From Candidatus Manganitrophus sp. (lineage in GTDB: Bacteria; Nitrospirota; Nitrospiria; SBBL01; Manganitrophaceae): a DNA stretch of 64,000 nucleotides. The stretch lies in assembly GCA_028865235.1 (NCBI GenBank), contig CP114561.1, positions 888,001-952,000 on the forward strand. The letters run 5' to 3'. This document shows, piece after piece, positions 33,516 through 46,078 of this stretch. Position 1 is the first letter of the stretch. Every line of letters begins with the position of its first letter. Under the pieces are notes generated by a model. The model searched no databases, was not told the origin of the DNA, and worked only from the letters and a program-made list of their open reading frames with translations. The translations under genes and the position numbers were made by a program.

Positions 33516-35111
33516 CTAATAAAGCCGATAAGGGAGGAAAAGGGTGAAGGTCGACCCCTTGCCATGTTCACTTTCAACGCGGATCTCCCCCTGGAGTAGA
33601 TCGACCAGGTCTTTCACAATCCTCAAGCCGAGCCCGACGCCGCCGAACTCACGGGTGGAGTCGGCGTCGGACTGGTAGAACGCCTCGAAGATCTTCGGAA
33701 GCGCCTCCCGCTTTATTCCAATGCCGGTATCCTGAACCGCCACCTCGATTCCCCCCTTCTCAGGGGAAGCCTTCGCCTCCATCGTCACCCTCCCCTCGGG
33801 GGTAAACTTGATTGCATTCGACAGAAGATTGACCAGAATCTGTTTGATCTTTCCGACATCCGATTCGATCAGGGGAAGATCGGGGGCCACTTTGTATTCG
33901 ACCCGGACCGGCCTCCCCTCCGTCAGCCGGCCCATATTTTCCACCAGATCCTTGATCAAACCGGCCATCTCGACCTCTCCCCGCTCCACAGAGATTTTTC
34001 CCGCCTCGATCTTCGACAGATCGAGCACCCCGTTGATCAACTGCAGCAGATCCCCCGCGTTCCGCTCGATTCCTTCCAAGGCGGTTCGCTGCTCCTCACC
34101 CGCCTCCCTGCAGAGGTCGCCGATAAGATAGGTGTAACCGATAATGGCGTTGAGCGGTGTTCTTAGTTCATGGGAGACATTGGAAACGAATTGCGACTTC
34201 AGCCGGTTCGCCTCCTCCGCCTCTTTGGTCCGCTGCTTGAGCGCTTCGTTCGCCGCCTGCAGCTCCGCCGTCCGCTCTTTGACCCGGCGCTCCAGGTCCA
34301 CGTTCATTTTTCTGATCTCATTCTCCGCCGCTTTTCGCTCCGTAAGATCACGGGTGACCTTGGAGAAGCCGATCACTTCTCCCGCCGCGTCGCGAATGCA
34401 GGTGATCACCGCGTCGGCCCAGAACCGCGAGCCGTCTTTCCGAATCCGCCACCCTTCATCTTCAAACCGCCCGTGTTGAAGCGCCTTCTTCAACTCATCA
34501 TTCGGTTTATCCTTTGCCTTGTCTTCCTCCGGATAGAAAATCGAGAAGTGTTTTCCAATAATCTCCTCAACCCGGTAGCCCTTGATCCGCTCCGCCCCCT
34601 CATTCCAGCTCGTAATCTTCCCTTCGGGGTCGAGCATGAAGATGGCGTAATCTTTAACCCCGCTGACCAAGAGACGGAAGCGCGCTTCGCTCCTTCTGAT
34701 CGCATCTTCCGCCTCTTTTTTCTCGGTCAGATCGCGGGTGATTTTAGAGAAGCCGATCACCTTTCCCCGGTCATCCTGAATTCGGGTCATGATTACGCTG
34801 GCCCAAAACCGCGAGCCGTCTTTCCGGATCCGCCACCCCTCGTCCTCGAACCGCCCATCCCTCAGCGCCACGGCGAGGTTTTTGAACGGCTTCCCATTTT
34901 CGATCTCCTGCTTCGGATAAAAGAGCGAAAACGGCTTGCCGATAATCTCATCGGCCCGGTACCCCTTGATCCGCTCCGCCCCTTCATTCCAGCTATTTAC
35001 ATTTCCCTGAAGATCTAGGAGGAAGATCGCATAATCCCTCACCTCTTGAACGAGCAGACGGTAGCTGTCCAATTTGTCTCGAAGAAGGTCGTGCTGATGG
35101 GACTTTTCCAT
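33516..35111 (-). CDS. cytoplasmic sensor kinase with two or more PAS domains
   Basis: At 531 residues it has two clear tandem PAS domains with the same text (YAIFLLDLQGNVNSWNEGAERIKGY and YAIFMLDPEGKITSWNEGAERI), each ending in GFSKITRDLTE or GFSKVTRDLTE. A coiled coil (about residues 270-320) and HisKA (SNVSHELRTPLNAIIGYTYL) follow, then HATPase (NLLSNAIKFT, QDTGIGIKREALP, GVGLGLRIVKDL). No membrane segment is present. It starts one base after the next kinase gene ends, so they form one transcription unit. The signal is unknown; the PAS pair may bind a small molecule or heme. Confidence 0.88.
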   Translation of the reverse strand: MEKSHQHDLLRDKLDSYRLLVQEVRDYAIFLLDLQGNVNSWNEGAERIKGYRADEIIGKPFSLFYPKQEIENGKPFKNLAVALRDGRFEDEGWRIRKDGSRFWASVIMTRIQDDRGKVIGFSKITRDLTEKKEAEDAIRRSEARFRLLVSGVKDYAIFMLDPEGKITSWNEGAERIKGYRVEEIIGKHFSIFYPEEDKAKDKPNDELKKALQHGRFEDEGWRIRKDGSRFWADAVITCIRDAAGEVIGFSKVTRDLTERKAAENEIRKMNVDLERRVKERTAELQAANEALKQRTKEAEEANRLKSQFVSNVSHELRTPLNAIIGYTYLIGDLCREAGEEQRTALEGIERNAGDLLQLINGVLDLSKIEAGKISVERGEVEMAGLIKDLVENMGRLTEGRPVRVEYKVAPDLPLIESDVGKIKQILVNLLSNAIKFTPEGRVTMEAKASPEKGGIEVAVQDTGIGIKREALPKIFEAFYQSDADSTREFGGVGLGLRIVKDLVDLLQGEIRVESEHGKGSTFTLFLPYRLY

Positions 35112-35112
35112 A

Positions 35113-38477
<3,365 letters not shown>

Positions 38478-38718
38478 GCGTTCTCCTGATGCAGCGCGTT
38501 ACCCGGGAGGGTCGCGCAGGTGATGACTGACATCCCCTGCCATCCCCTTTTATAGAAAAAGATAATCGATTGATTATAGGTTAAAGGTTAACCATGATTC
38601 AAGAGGTCGGATCCGTCGCAAGCCCCCGAGGGCAACCCAAGCCGAATTGAAGGGAAACGAAACCGGAACTCCGATCGAGGGAAACAGCGGGTATGGCCTT
38701 TTTTTCTTTATTGAATTG

Positions 38719-38747
38719 TTGCGCAGAAGGGGATAACGGTGTACAAT
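38719..38747 (+). promoter_or_regulatory. possible sigma70 promoter for the envelope operon
   Basis: TTGCGC at 38719-38724 and TACAAT at 38742-38747 are 17 bases apart and 80 bases before the lipoprotein start. The region 38478-38827 holds no gene I can support; it separates the divergent kinase array from this operon. Confidence 0.4.
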
Positions 38748-38827
38748 CTGATCGTTTGTGTGCAGGCATTTCCACGCGGAATACCCTGATCGACCAATCA
38801 AATAACAAAAGGAGAACAAGTAAAACA

Positions 38828-39474
38828 ATGAAGAATTTTGGCAAAGTGACGTTGGCAGCCTGGATCGTGGCGATCTGGGCGCTCGGGGGATGCTCCAAAG
38901 CACCCACCGCCGAAATTGAAGCAACACAGAAGTCGGTCGAAACGACCCGAGCGGCCGGTTCATCGGACTACCTGCCGAATGAGGACAAGGCCCTCTCCGA
39001 TAAATTGAACGCCGCCATGCAGGAGATCAAAACCCAGGAAGAGAAGATGGCGCCGTTCCGAGATTATGAGCAGGCGGAAAAAATGCTCGCCGAGGTGCGT
39101 CAGGAGGCCGATCAGCTCAAGAGCGTCAGCGCTCAGAAAAAAGAAGAGGCGAAGGTGCAAGCTGTAGAGCTCCAAGCGGCCGCAACGCAGGCCGTTCAAA
39201 AGGCCGAGGGGCTCTTGGCTCAAGCTCCCGCCGGGAAAGGGAGCGAGGCCGATCTGGCGGCGCTGAATGCCGATGTCGCCGCTTTGACTGAATCGATGCC
39301 GGCGGTCCAGCAAGCGATCGACCACGGCGACTACCGCGACGCCATCTCCAAAGCAACGCCGATCAAGGAGAAGGCCGACGCGATCAGCGCCGAAGTGCAG
39401 CAGGCCGTTGAGAAGGTGAAAGCGGCCGAGGCGACGAAAGCAAAGTCGAAAAAAGGAAAAAGAAGAAGGCCTGA
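38828..39474 (+). CDS. coiled-coil lipoprotein (frameshifted at 3' end)
   Basis: An AAGGAGA site precedes ATG. The signal peptide ends in the lipobox LGGC (ALGGCSKAP), so the mature protein is probably anchored in the outer or inner membrane. The rest is Ala/Glu/Lys-rich and helical, with long coiled-coil stretches (residues about 60-205) resembling the DUF4398-like envelope lipoproteins. One missing A in the run at 39457-39461 changes the tail; corrected, it ends in KKGKKKKA and stops at 39474, overlapping the next ATG by one base. Its role is probably in periplasmic structure with the L,D-transpeptidases downstream. Confidence 0.75.
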
Positions 39475-40611
39475 TGGCGGCAGATCGGTTTCATTCCGCA
39501 TTGCGCAAGGAAGGAAAAGCCCGGGGAGGGTCCTCCGCACTTTGGAGGGTCCTCTCTCGGGCCCTTTTTTGTGTCCTCTTCGGCGCAAGCCTGAGCGGCT
39601 GCAGCGAGCCTCCCCCTTGATAGAGCTCGAGCAGGTGGACCGGATTGAAAAGGCCCTCTGGAACACCGGGGCCAAGGAATTCGCGCCGGAAGAATATCTT
39701 CAATATCAAGAACGGGCCCAAGCCCTGAAAGAGACTTTTCACGCGAGCGTGCAAGGTGGTCTGTGATTCGGGAATATGACGAGATCCGCAACCACTTGAC
39801 CTCCCTCTCGTCCGAAGGAGAGATCCTCCTGCAGTCAGTCTCTTTGAAGAAAAACAAGACCCGAGATTCGGCCGTTGAAGAGGTGCGGTCGGTGGAGACG
39901 CTCGCCAATCGGCTGCGGGAGCAATCGGAGAAGCTCTTTCTGACGAGGCCCGCGCGAAAGAAAGCGGTTCAGGCGGAGCTCCTCCTCGGGGAGGCCCGGC
40001 ACGACATCGACGAAGGCCGGTATCGCGCCGCGCGCGAACAGGCAAAACGGGCCCGGACCTTTCTCGAACCGGCCGAGCGGGAGATCAACGCGACCCTGAA
40101 CCGCTACCTGGAGCGGAAGAATGTGATCCGCTGGCGGCGGTGGGTGCGCGAAACACTCGATTGGTCCCGAAGGAACGCCGCTCCGGTAATCGTCGTCCGC
40201 AAGGCCGAACGAACCTTGACCCTCTATCAGGGAGAACGCCCGATCAAGGTGTATCCGATCAATCTGGGGTTCAATGGACTGAACGACAAGCGGTCGGTCG
40301 GCGACGGGGCCACCCCCGAAGGAGCCTACCGGGTCATCTTAAAGAAAGACCTGGGAGAGACGAAGTACCACCGGGCCCTGCTGATCAACTACCCGAACGA
40401 GCGGGACCGAACCCGGATCAAACGGGCAAAGCGACTCGGCGGGCTGATCGAAATTCACGGCGGAAGGAACGAGGGTCTGGAGGAGACGTTGGGCTGCGTC
40501 GCTCTCGACAACGACCAGATGGACGACCTCTTCAGCCGGGTTCCCAACGGGACCCCCGTCACCATCGTGGGGACCACAAATGACTTGACATCGACCGATT
40601 TTGCTCTGTAG
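39474..40611 (+). CDS. L,D-transpeptidase (YkuD) lipoprotein, two frameshifts
   Basis: L,D-transpeptidases make 3-3 peptidoglycan cross-links or attach lipoproteins to peptidoglycan. The ATG at 39474 overlaps the previous stop. A signal with lipobox-like SLSGC is followed by a helical DUF4398-like region and then the YkuD domain: VIVVRKAERTLTLYQGERPIKVYPI, GDGATPEGAY, and the catalytic His/Cys motif IEIHGG...LGCVALDN. One base is missing in the C run at 39612-39616 and one in the T run at 39736-39739. Corrected length is about 379 residues. The HG...GC spacing fits the active-site pattern. Confidence 0.85.
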
Positions 40612-40619
40612 GATACGCC

Positions 40620-41303
40620 ATGCGAAACCGCTTTCGATCCTTTCAAGACGGCCGATGGAAATCGCGATGGGGGATCTTCCTTCTCGGGATCGTTCTCCTC
40701 ACGGTCTCCTTCTTTTCTTTCGAAACCAAGACGCCGGCCACCGCGGCCTCGACCCCTTCGGGAAAGAAGGTCGCCTCCGCCGGCTTTAAGAAGCCCGTCC
40801 CATCCAAATTGAACATCGAAGATAAAAAGTTCCGCAAGGCGATTGAATCCCTCTCTCCCAAAGGGATCTATGCCGTCGTCGATACGGCCCAAAACCGCCT
40901 CTTCCTGAAACAGGGAGAAAAGGTCGTTTACGAGGCGGTGGTTTCAACAGGGAGCGGAACCACCTTGACCGATCCGAAAAACCCCGGCCGGAGCTGGCTC
41001 TTTGAAACCCCCCGGGGAGAATTCCATGTTAAATCGAAGATTCGAAATCCGGTCTGGATCAAACCGGACTGGGCTTTTATCGAAGAAGGGGAGGCCCTGC
41101 CGACCGATGCCGATGACCGGATCGAGGCCGGTGTGCTGGGAGAATATGCGATCTCCTTCGGAAACGGTTATTTCATTCACGGCACCCTCTACACCCGGAT
41201 GTTGGGACAGAACGTCACGCATGGCTGTATTAGAATGGCCGATAAAGATCTGGAGGTCGTCTACAAGCGCCTGCCGAACGGGGCGCCGATTTATATCTTC
41301 TAA
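40620..41303 (+). CDS. L,D-transpeptidase (YkuD)
   Basis: This 227-residue enzyme has one N-terminal membrane helix (WGIFLLGIVLLTVSFFSF) acting as anchor or signal. The YkuD domain has YAVVDTAQNRLFLKQGEKVVYEA, GSGTTLTDP, FETPRGEFHVKSK and the catalytic motif FIHGTLYTRMLGQNVTHGCIRM, with active-site His and Cys. It starts nine bases after the first transpeptidase gene and so belongs to the same operon. Two such enzymes side by side suggest different substrates, for example cross-linking versus lipoprotein tethering. This is inference. Confidence 0.92.
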   Translation: MRNRFRSFQDGRWKSRWGIFLLGIVLLTVSFFSFETKTPATAASTPSGKKVASAGFKKPVPSKLNIEDKKFRKAIESLSPKGIYAVVDTAQNRLFLKQGEKVVYEAVVSTGSGTTLTDPKNPGRSWLFETPRGEFHVKSKIRNPVWIKPDWAFIEEGEALPTDADDRIEAGVLGEYAISFGNGYFIHGTLYTRMLGQNVTHGCIRMADKDLEVVYKRLPNGAPIYIF

Positions 41304-41318
41304 GTTCCATCCCCCATC

Positions 41319-42035
41319 ATGAAGCAATCCTTCCAGTCGATTCTTTTCCAACTCAGGCCCCTTCCCAACACGGGAAAGGCCTTTTGTATCCTCGTTCTCT
41401 CTCTCGTTCTCCTGGTCTCGCGCACCGCGCTCCCGGCCGATTCGGAAGGATCCGACGCCCGGCGGAAGGAAAAAACTTTCCAAACCGAGTTGGATCTCGC
41501 CAAGAAAGGGATCGTTTACACCATTCTCGATCTCTCCGACCGGCGGCTGACCTTAAAAATAAAGGGCCTCGCTCTGAAAGAGTTTTACTTCAGCGACGTC
41601 TCATCCCGCAAGGAGAATGTCTCCTCCAGATCGGCGCACCGCTTGATCAAAAAATACCCTCCCACTCCGACGATTGAAAAAGAGATTCCCCCTTCAAACA
41701 CTTCAGAAGCTTCAGCCCCCCCGGTTTCTCCCCTTCTCTCCACCGAATCGGTCTTTGTGGCGGTCGGCGACATGCCCTCCCGGTACCGGCTCTACTTTGA
41801 GGATGGATTGATGATCTCGATTGTTCCTACTCTTCAGGAATGTGATTGCGGACGGATTGAAAAAGGGCTGCGGGTGGTCAAAGAGACGGCGATTAATCTC
41901 TCTTGGGAGGCGGGACGACTGGTTGTGGACCGGCGATTTCCGGATCTGCGTTTGAACCTCTCTGAAGAAGAAGCCAAGGAGCTCTTCTGGTCGCTTTCAG
42001 AGGGATCTTGGGTGTTGGTTCAGTCAGGGCCGTAG
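41319..42035 (+). CDS. hypothetical secreted protein in the L,D-transpeptidase operon
   Basis: This 238-residue protein has a signal peptide (AFCILVLSLVLLVSRTALPA). The mature part has IVYTILDLSDRRLTLKIKGLALKEFYF, a proline/serine-rich linker (about residues 112-140), then beta-rich text RYRLYFEDGLMISIVP. I recognise no family. The ILDLSDRRLTLKIKG segment loosely resembles the start of YkuD domains, but no HG...GC motif is present. It starts 15 bases after the second transpeptidase, so an envelope or regulatory role beside those enzymes is likely. The 111 bases after it, 42036-42146, contain nothing I recognise. Confidence 0.65.
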   Translation: MKQSFQSILFQLRPLPNTGKAFCILVLSLVLLVSRTALPADSEGSDARRKEKTFQTELDLAKKGIVYTILDLSDRRLTLKIKGLALKEFYFSDVSSRKENVSSRSAHRLIKKYPPTPTIEKEIPPSNTSEASAPPVSPLLSTESVFVAVGDMPSRYRLYFEDGLMISIVPTLQECDCGRIEKGLRVVKETAINLSWEAGRLVVDRRFPDLRLNLSEEEAKELFWSLSEGSWVLVQSGP

Positions 42036-42146
42036 CATAAATTATTAGAAGAGATGGTACATTCCAAACCTTTTCGAGGAAAACATCGGTAAAATTGGCT
42101 GTTTATTGATCTCTTGATGATGTGACAGATTGAGGATATAGGTGAC

Positions 42147-44105
42147 TCACGGATCTGAAGGGGGTCCGATCATCGGTGATTTTGTGGGTGCTGCGACTCC
42201 GATAATCTCCGTTACTCTATCATTGTTAATGTTTGCAACCCAGACACTACCGGAAGCATCTATCCCGATTGCCGCGGGCTGACTAATGCCTCCTCCACTT
42301 AAATTCATGCAACCCAAGGAGCATGAGATCGCACCGGATGGAATTTTTGTAATGCTATCATTTCCCAAGTTCGCTACCCAAATGTCGCCCAATGCATCCA
42401 CGGCAATTGCGATCGGCTCATTGATACCCCCGCCAGTAAAGTTAGTGCAACCGAGAGAACAGTCTGAGGCGGCTCCCGTCGAAATTTTTGTAACACTGTT
42501 GCCTATCCGGTTTATGACCCACACATTACCAGAAGGATCTATCGCGATTGCTGCAGGCTTGCTAATATCTCCTCCACCAAAATTAGTACAACCCAACGAG
42601 CAAGAGGTCGCGCCAGATGGAATCTTCGTGATGCTGTCATTTCCTAAATTCGCAACCCAGATATTATCTGAGGCGTCTACTGCAACTGCAGATGGTCTGC
42701 TAATACCTCCACCGCTAAAGTTGGTGCAATCAGGAACACAAGAAGTTGCCCCAGATGGGATCTTTGTGATGCTGTCATTTCCTAAATTTGCAACCCAAAT
42801 GTTGTCTGAAGCATCCACTGCGATTGCAATTGGCTCGCTGATGCCTCCATCACTGAAATGAGCGCAACCTAAAGAGCAGTCTGAGGCAGCTCCCTTCAAC
42901 ATCTTAGTAACACTGTTATTGGCGCCGCTCGCAACCCAGACGTTATCCGAGGCGTCCACCCCAATTCCCGCAGGCTGATTAATCCCTGTACCATAGAGAT
43001 GCCTACAGCCCGGCCTACAATTATAAAGAGTAAGCGTTATTTCCGTTAGATTATTCTCCCTGGCGTTTGCAATCCAAATGACACCAGAAGAATCTAGTGC
43101 AAGCCCTACTCCTGTTGAAGTTGATGTACTACCGGGATAGAAAAAAAGGTTAAGGGTCAAAAAAAGACCTGATGGTACTGTAGACGTTATAGTATATGGA
43201 GGAGCATTCGAAATAAGTCCCCACAGGTTTGAAACATTATTGGTGGGATTCTCCACAATATTCAATAGGGCAGAAAGGGTCTCCGCGGGTGGGATCTCTC
43301 GAGGAAGCGTAGTATTCGAAAAAAGATTGTTACAATCTGAGTTCCTTCCCCCTACGCAAATTTCTAAGATATCCGCCAAACCGTTGATTATATCTCGCGT
43401 ATTGGAGTCCAGATGGGATTGCACCATTCCGGTAGCTGGATCGACGAGACTCAATGCTGTCATCATCGCTTTCCAAATAAAGGAAGGCGGTCCAGAAATA
43501 GAATGATTGCTGGAAACTTGGATAAAAAAATTCATTGTGTATCCCATAGCAACGGTCGTCACCTCGTTGATCGTCACTGCCTGATTGAAGGGCAGGAATT
43601 TTTTCATACCGAGAATCAGGGCCAATTTCACCGCGGAGTTGGGACCATTTCCCGCGTCTCCACCAGTTGCAATGAGATAGATCAGGGCGGATTCCTCAGT
43701 TGGCAATGAAACTGTAAAATTTCCATTTTGGTCGGTGATTGCAGTATCAATGGGAAGTGGAGTCCCTCCTATGGTATTACCCACTTCATAAAGCGCGACG
43801 GTCGATTCTGAAATAGGAATTCCTCCACTCACTACCTTGCCTGAGAGCATCGACATCGTCGCTACCTCCTGAACTATGGTGACACTACCACTGCCTCCTT
43901 CCCCGCCAGTTTCATTGTCTTCACCAGCTCCTGGGTTCGGGGTTGGGTCACTTCCATTCCCAGTTTCAGGGGTTTCACCTCCCTCACCGCTATCCGGAGT
44001 TCCACCAACATTGACGGCCGGTGTTCCGTCAGTTCTTCCCCCACAGGAGACCAGGGGAACAACCGTTAGAATTGCCAAGACACAAAGTGTTTTCAATAAT
44101 CTCAT
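42147..44105 (-). CDS. lipoprotein with seven-repeat NHL/Vgb-like beta-propeller
   Basis: The signal (LAILTVVPLVSC) ends in a lipobox cysteine. A Gly/Pro/Thr-rich low-complexity linker (about residues 23-75) follows, then a carboxypeptidase-regulatory-like domain (LSGKVVSGGIPISESTVALY). The C-terminal part has seven repeats of about 44 residues built on IAVDASDNIWVANLGND, each with a CxxxC-type pair (CSLGC, CVPDC, CRPGC). NHL/Vgb repeats of this kind form a propeller for protein or ligand contact. Base composition is visibly more A/T-rich than neighbours, a sign of possible horizontal origin. It is surface or periplasmic; the function is unknown. Confidence 0.82.
   Translation of the reverse strand: MRLLKTLCVLAILTVVPLVSCGGRTDGTPAVNVGGTPDSGEGGETPETGNGSDPTPNPGAGEDNETGGEGGSGSVTIVQEVATMSMLSGKVVSGGIPISESTVALYEVGNTIGGTPLPIDTAITDQNGNFTVSLPTEESALIYLIATGGDAGNGPNSAVKLALILGMKKFLPFNQAVTINEVTTVAMGYTMNFFIQVSSNHSISGPPSFIWKAMMTALSLVDPATGMVQSHLDSNTRDIINGLADILEICVGGRNSDCNNLFSNTTLPREIPPAETLSALLNIVENPTNNVSNLWGLISNAPPYTITSTVPSGLFLTLNLFFYPGSTSTSTGVGLALDSSGVIWIANARENNLTEITLTLYNCRPGCRHLYGTGINQPAGIGVDASDNVWVASGANNSVTKMLKGAASDCSLGCAHFSDGGISEPIAIAVDASDNIWVANLGNDSITKIPSGATSCVPDCTNFSGGGISRPSAVAVDASDNIWVANLGNDSITKIPSGATSCSLGCTNFGGGDISKPAAIAIDPSGNVWVINRIGNSVTKISTGAASDCSLGCTNFTGGGINEPIAIAVDALGDIWVANLGNDSITKIPSGAISCSLGCMNLSGGGISQPAAIGIDASGSVWVANINNDRVTEIIGVAAPTKSPMIGPPSDP
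42160..43120. repeat. internal coding repeats, about 130 bases each
   Basis: Seven units encode the propeller blades of the lipoprotein at 42147-44105. The units differ enough in sequence that each is recognisable. Three share near-identical text around WVANLGNDSITKIPSG, which suggests recent unit duplication or gene conversion. Confidence 0.8.
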
Positions 44106-44173
44106 GATACTTCTGCTCGGAATAACTATTAATTAAATCCATTTTTTTAACATGTTAGAAAGGAATACTCAAC

Positions 44174-44189
44174 CCCCTCGAACGAGGGG
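44174..44189. terminator. possible terminator-like hairpin
   Basis: CCCCTCG at 44174-44180 pairs with CGAGGGG at 44183-44189 across a two-base loop. It lies in the 245-base gap 44106-44350 between the carboxypeptidase end and the propeller lipoprotein start. A partly T-rich stretch follows on the plus side. I see no gene in the gap. Confidence 0.35.
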
Positions 44190-44350
44190 TCTTACTTTTA
44201 CGGATCACGGCCTTCCAAGAAAGAGGTAGCAACTGTAGAGGCCGTCGGTTGCCCCTGCCGTAAGCGAGATCCAACGGCCCTCGGATTCTAAAAAAAAGAA
44301 CCGAGACTGACAGAGAAAAAGGAGCCGTTCTCTCCGATACCAAGGAAGGT

Positions 44351-45874
44351 CTATGAGAAGTGATAGATCGAACTGAATTTTTCTTTTAAATATTGGATGA
44401 AGTACACCGGGTTCAGCGACTCCCCTGTGACCCGGCGGACCAATTCGTCGGTCGGATATTGCTTGCCCCACCGGTGGATCTTCTCGTTCAGCCACTTTTT
44501 CAATGGTAAAAGATTCCCCTTCGCGATCTCCCCTTCGAGACCCGGCATTTCCTTCTTCGCCTGATTCAAAAACTGAACCGAATAGAGGTTGCCGAGAGTG
44601 TAGGTGGGGAAATATCCGATCGCCCCGCCCGACCAGTGGATGTCTTGAAGGACGCCGTGGGCGTCAGAGTCGGGAACCACGCCGAGGTACTGGCGCATCT
44701 TCTCGTTCCAGAGCGACGGAAGTTCTTCGACCGGAAGATTCTCCTCGATCAATGCCCGCTCAATTTCAAACCGGACCATGATATGGAGATTGTAGGTCAG
44801 CTCATCGGCTTCGACACGGATCAGCGACGGGCGGACGGTATTCACCGCCGCATAGAAGCTTTCCGGATCGACCCCCTTCAACCCCTCCGGGAAGGTCTTC
44901 TGAAGGATCGGATAGAAATGTCCCCAGAACGGTTTTGACCGGCCGATCCCGTTCTCCCAAAGGCGGGACTGGCTTTCATGAACGCCGAGCGAGCGCGCCT
45001 CGCCGAGCGGCGTTCCGTAGAGATCGGCCTGGAGCCCTTGATCGTAGAGGGCGTGCCCCCCCTCGTGAATCGAGCTGTAGAGGGAGGAGAGGAGATCATG
45101 CTCGTCCACCCGCGTAGTGATCCGGACATCGGTGGGGTGGAAAGAGGTGGTGAAGGGATGCGCCGAGAGATCCTGCCGGCCCGTATTAAAATCAAAGCCC
45201 ATCGCATCCAAAACCTGTTGGCCGAAGGCCAACTGTTTCTCAGGCGCATAAGCGCGGCGGAGAAAATCGCACTTCGGCTGGACCGGCGAGCGGACGATCT
45301 TCTCAAGCAGCGGGACCAATTCCTGCTTCAATGCGGCAAAGAGGGGAACCAATTGCGCCACCGTCATCCCCGGCTCATACGCATCAAGCAACGCATCGTA
45401 AGGAGAATCCTTGTAACCGATATAGCCGATCTCTTCTTTCTTCAGATCAACCATCGTCTTGAGGTGCGGCATAAACAGCGAGAAGTCGCTCTTCTTTCGC
45501 GCCTCCACCCAGACCTGCTCCGAGATCGAGGATGCCTTCGCAAACCGCCGGACAAAATCCGATGGAAGCTTCGTCGCCTTGTCGTAATCTCGCCAAACCT
45601 CTCTTAAAAGCGCCTGCGGCGCCTCGTCCCACTCCCCCTTGATTTCACCGCTCTTCAAATCAACCCACTGGGAGAGAAGCCGCTGCATTTCCGGCCCGAC
45701 GCTCTTGTCGTGCGCCAAACCGCCCAAGGACGACAACTGCTCCGCCCGCGCCTGTCCCGCCCCCGGCGGCATGTAGGTCTCCTGGTCCCAATGAAAGATC
45801 GAAATCGCGCTGGACAGATGTTGTATCTCTTGAAGGTATTCGATGAGCGGCTTGAGATCTTGAAGCGTCTTCAT
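44351..45874 (-). CDS. M32 metallocarboxypeptidase (Taq-type)
   Basis: This 507-residue protein has normal length for the thermostable carboxypeptidase family. The active-site region is SIHEGGHALYDQG, the M32 form of HExxH... with zinc-binding His residues. Also present are ESQSRLWENGIGRS, RIEADELTYNLHI-type text (RVEADELTYNLHIMVRFEIE), and DIHWSGGAIGYFPTYTLGNL near the end. It removes amino acids from peptide C-termini in the cytoplasm. Its position just upstream of, and divergent from, the proteasome operon suggests it may help digest proteasome products; this is inference only. Confidence 0.93.
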   Translation of the reverse strand: MKTLQDLKPLIEYLQEIQHLSSAISIFHWDQETYMPPGAGQARAEQLSSLGGLAHDKSVGPEMQRLLSQWVDLKSGEIKGEWDEAPQALLREVWRDYDKATKLPSDFVRRFAKASSISEQVWVEARKKSDFSLFMPHLKTMVDLKKEEIGYIGYKDSPYDALLDAYEPGMTVAQLVPLFAALKQELVPLLEKIVRSPVQPKCDFLRRAYAPEKQLAFGQQVLDAMGFDFNTGRQDLSAHPFTTSFHPTDVRITTRVDEHDLLSSLYSSIHEGGHALYDQGLQADLYGTPLGEARSLGVHESQSRLWENGIGRSKPFWGHFYPILQKTFPEGLKGVDPESFYAAVNTVRPSLIRVEADELTYNLHIMVRFEIERALIEENLPVEELPSLWNEKMRQYLGVVPDSDAHGVLQDIHWSGGAIGYFPTYTLGNLYSVQFLNQAKKEMPGLEGEIAKGNLLPLKKWLNEKIHRWGKQYPTDELVRRVTGESLNPVYFIQYLKEKFSSIYHFS

Positions 45875-46013
45875 GAGGGGACCTCCGAAAGGTTTCCGTC
45901 ATTGTATCCGAAGCCGCCGGGGAAGACAATCTATGCGGGGACTTTATTAGAAATAAAGAGCGTCGAAATCGGGGCAGCGCCCCTTTCAAGGGGGATCACA
46001 CAACATATGATGA

Positions 46014-46042
46014 TTGACAAGCCCCTCCCAGCGGTTTAGAAT
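46014..46042 (+). promoter_or_regulatory. sigma70-like promoter of the proteasome operon
   Basis: TTGACA at 46014-46019 (perfect -35), a 17-base spacer, and TAGAAT at 46037-46042 (five of six -10 bases). The expected start is near 46049, giving a 5' leader of about 30 bases before the arc start. A strong AAGGAAGGAG ribosome site lies at 46063-46072. Confidence 0.7.
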
Positions 46043-46078
46043 TTTTTATTACCCTCATTATTAAGGAAGGAGACCGCC

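Noticed and set aside
38580..38720. Possible riboswitch before the envelope operon
   Set aside because: I looked for c-di-GMP (GEMM) and cobalamin patterns; the conserved blocks are absent.
42160..43120. Repeated units suggesting a CRISPR array
   Set aside because: The units are about 130 bases, diverged, in frame, and encode propeller blades; no short identical repeats with unique spacers.
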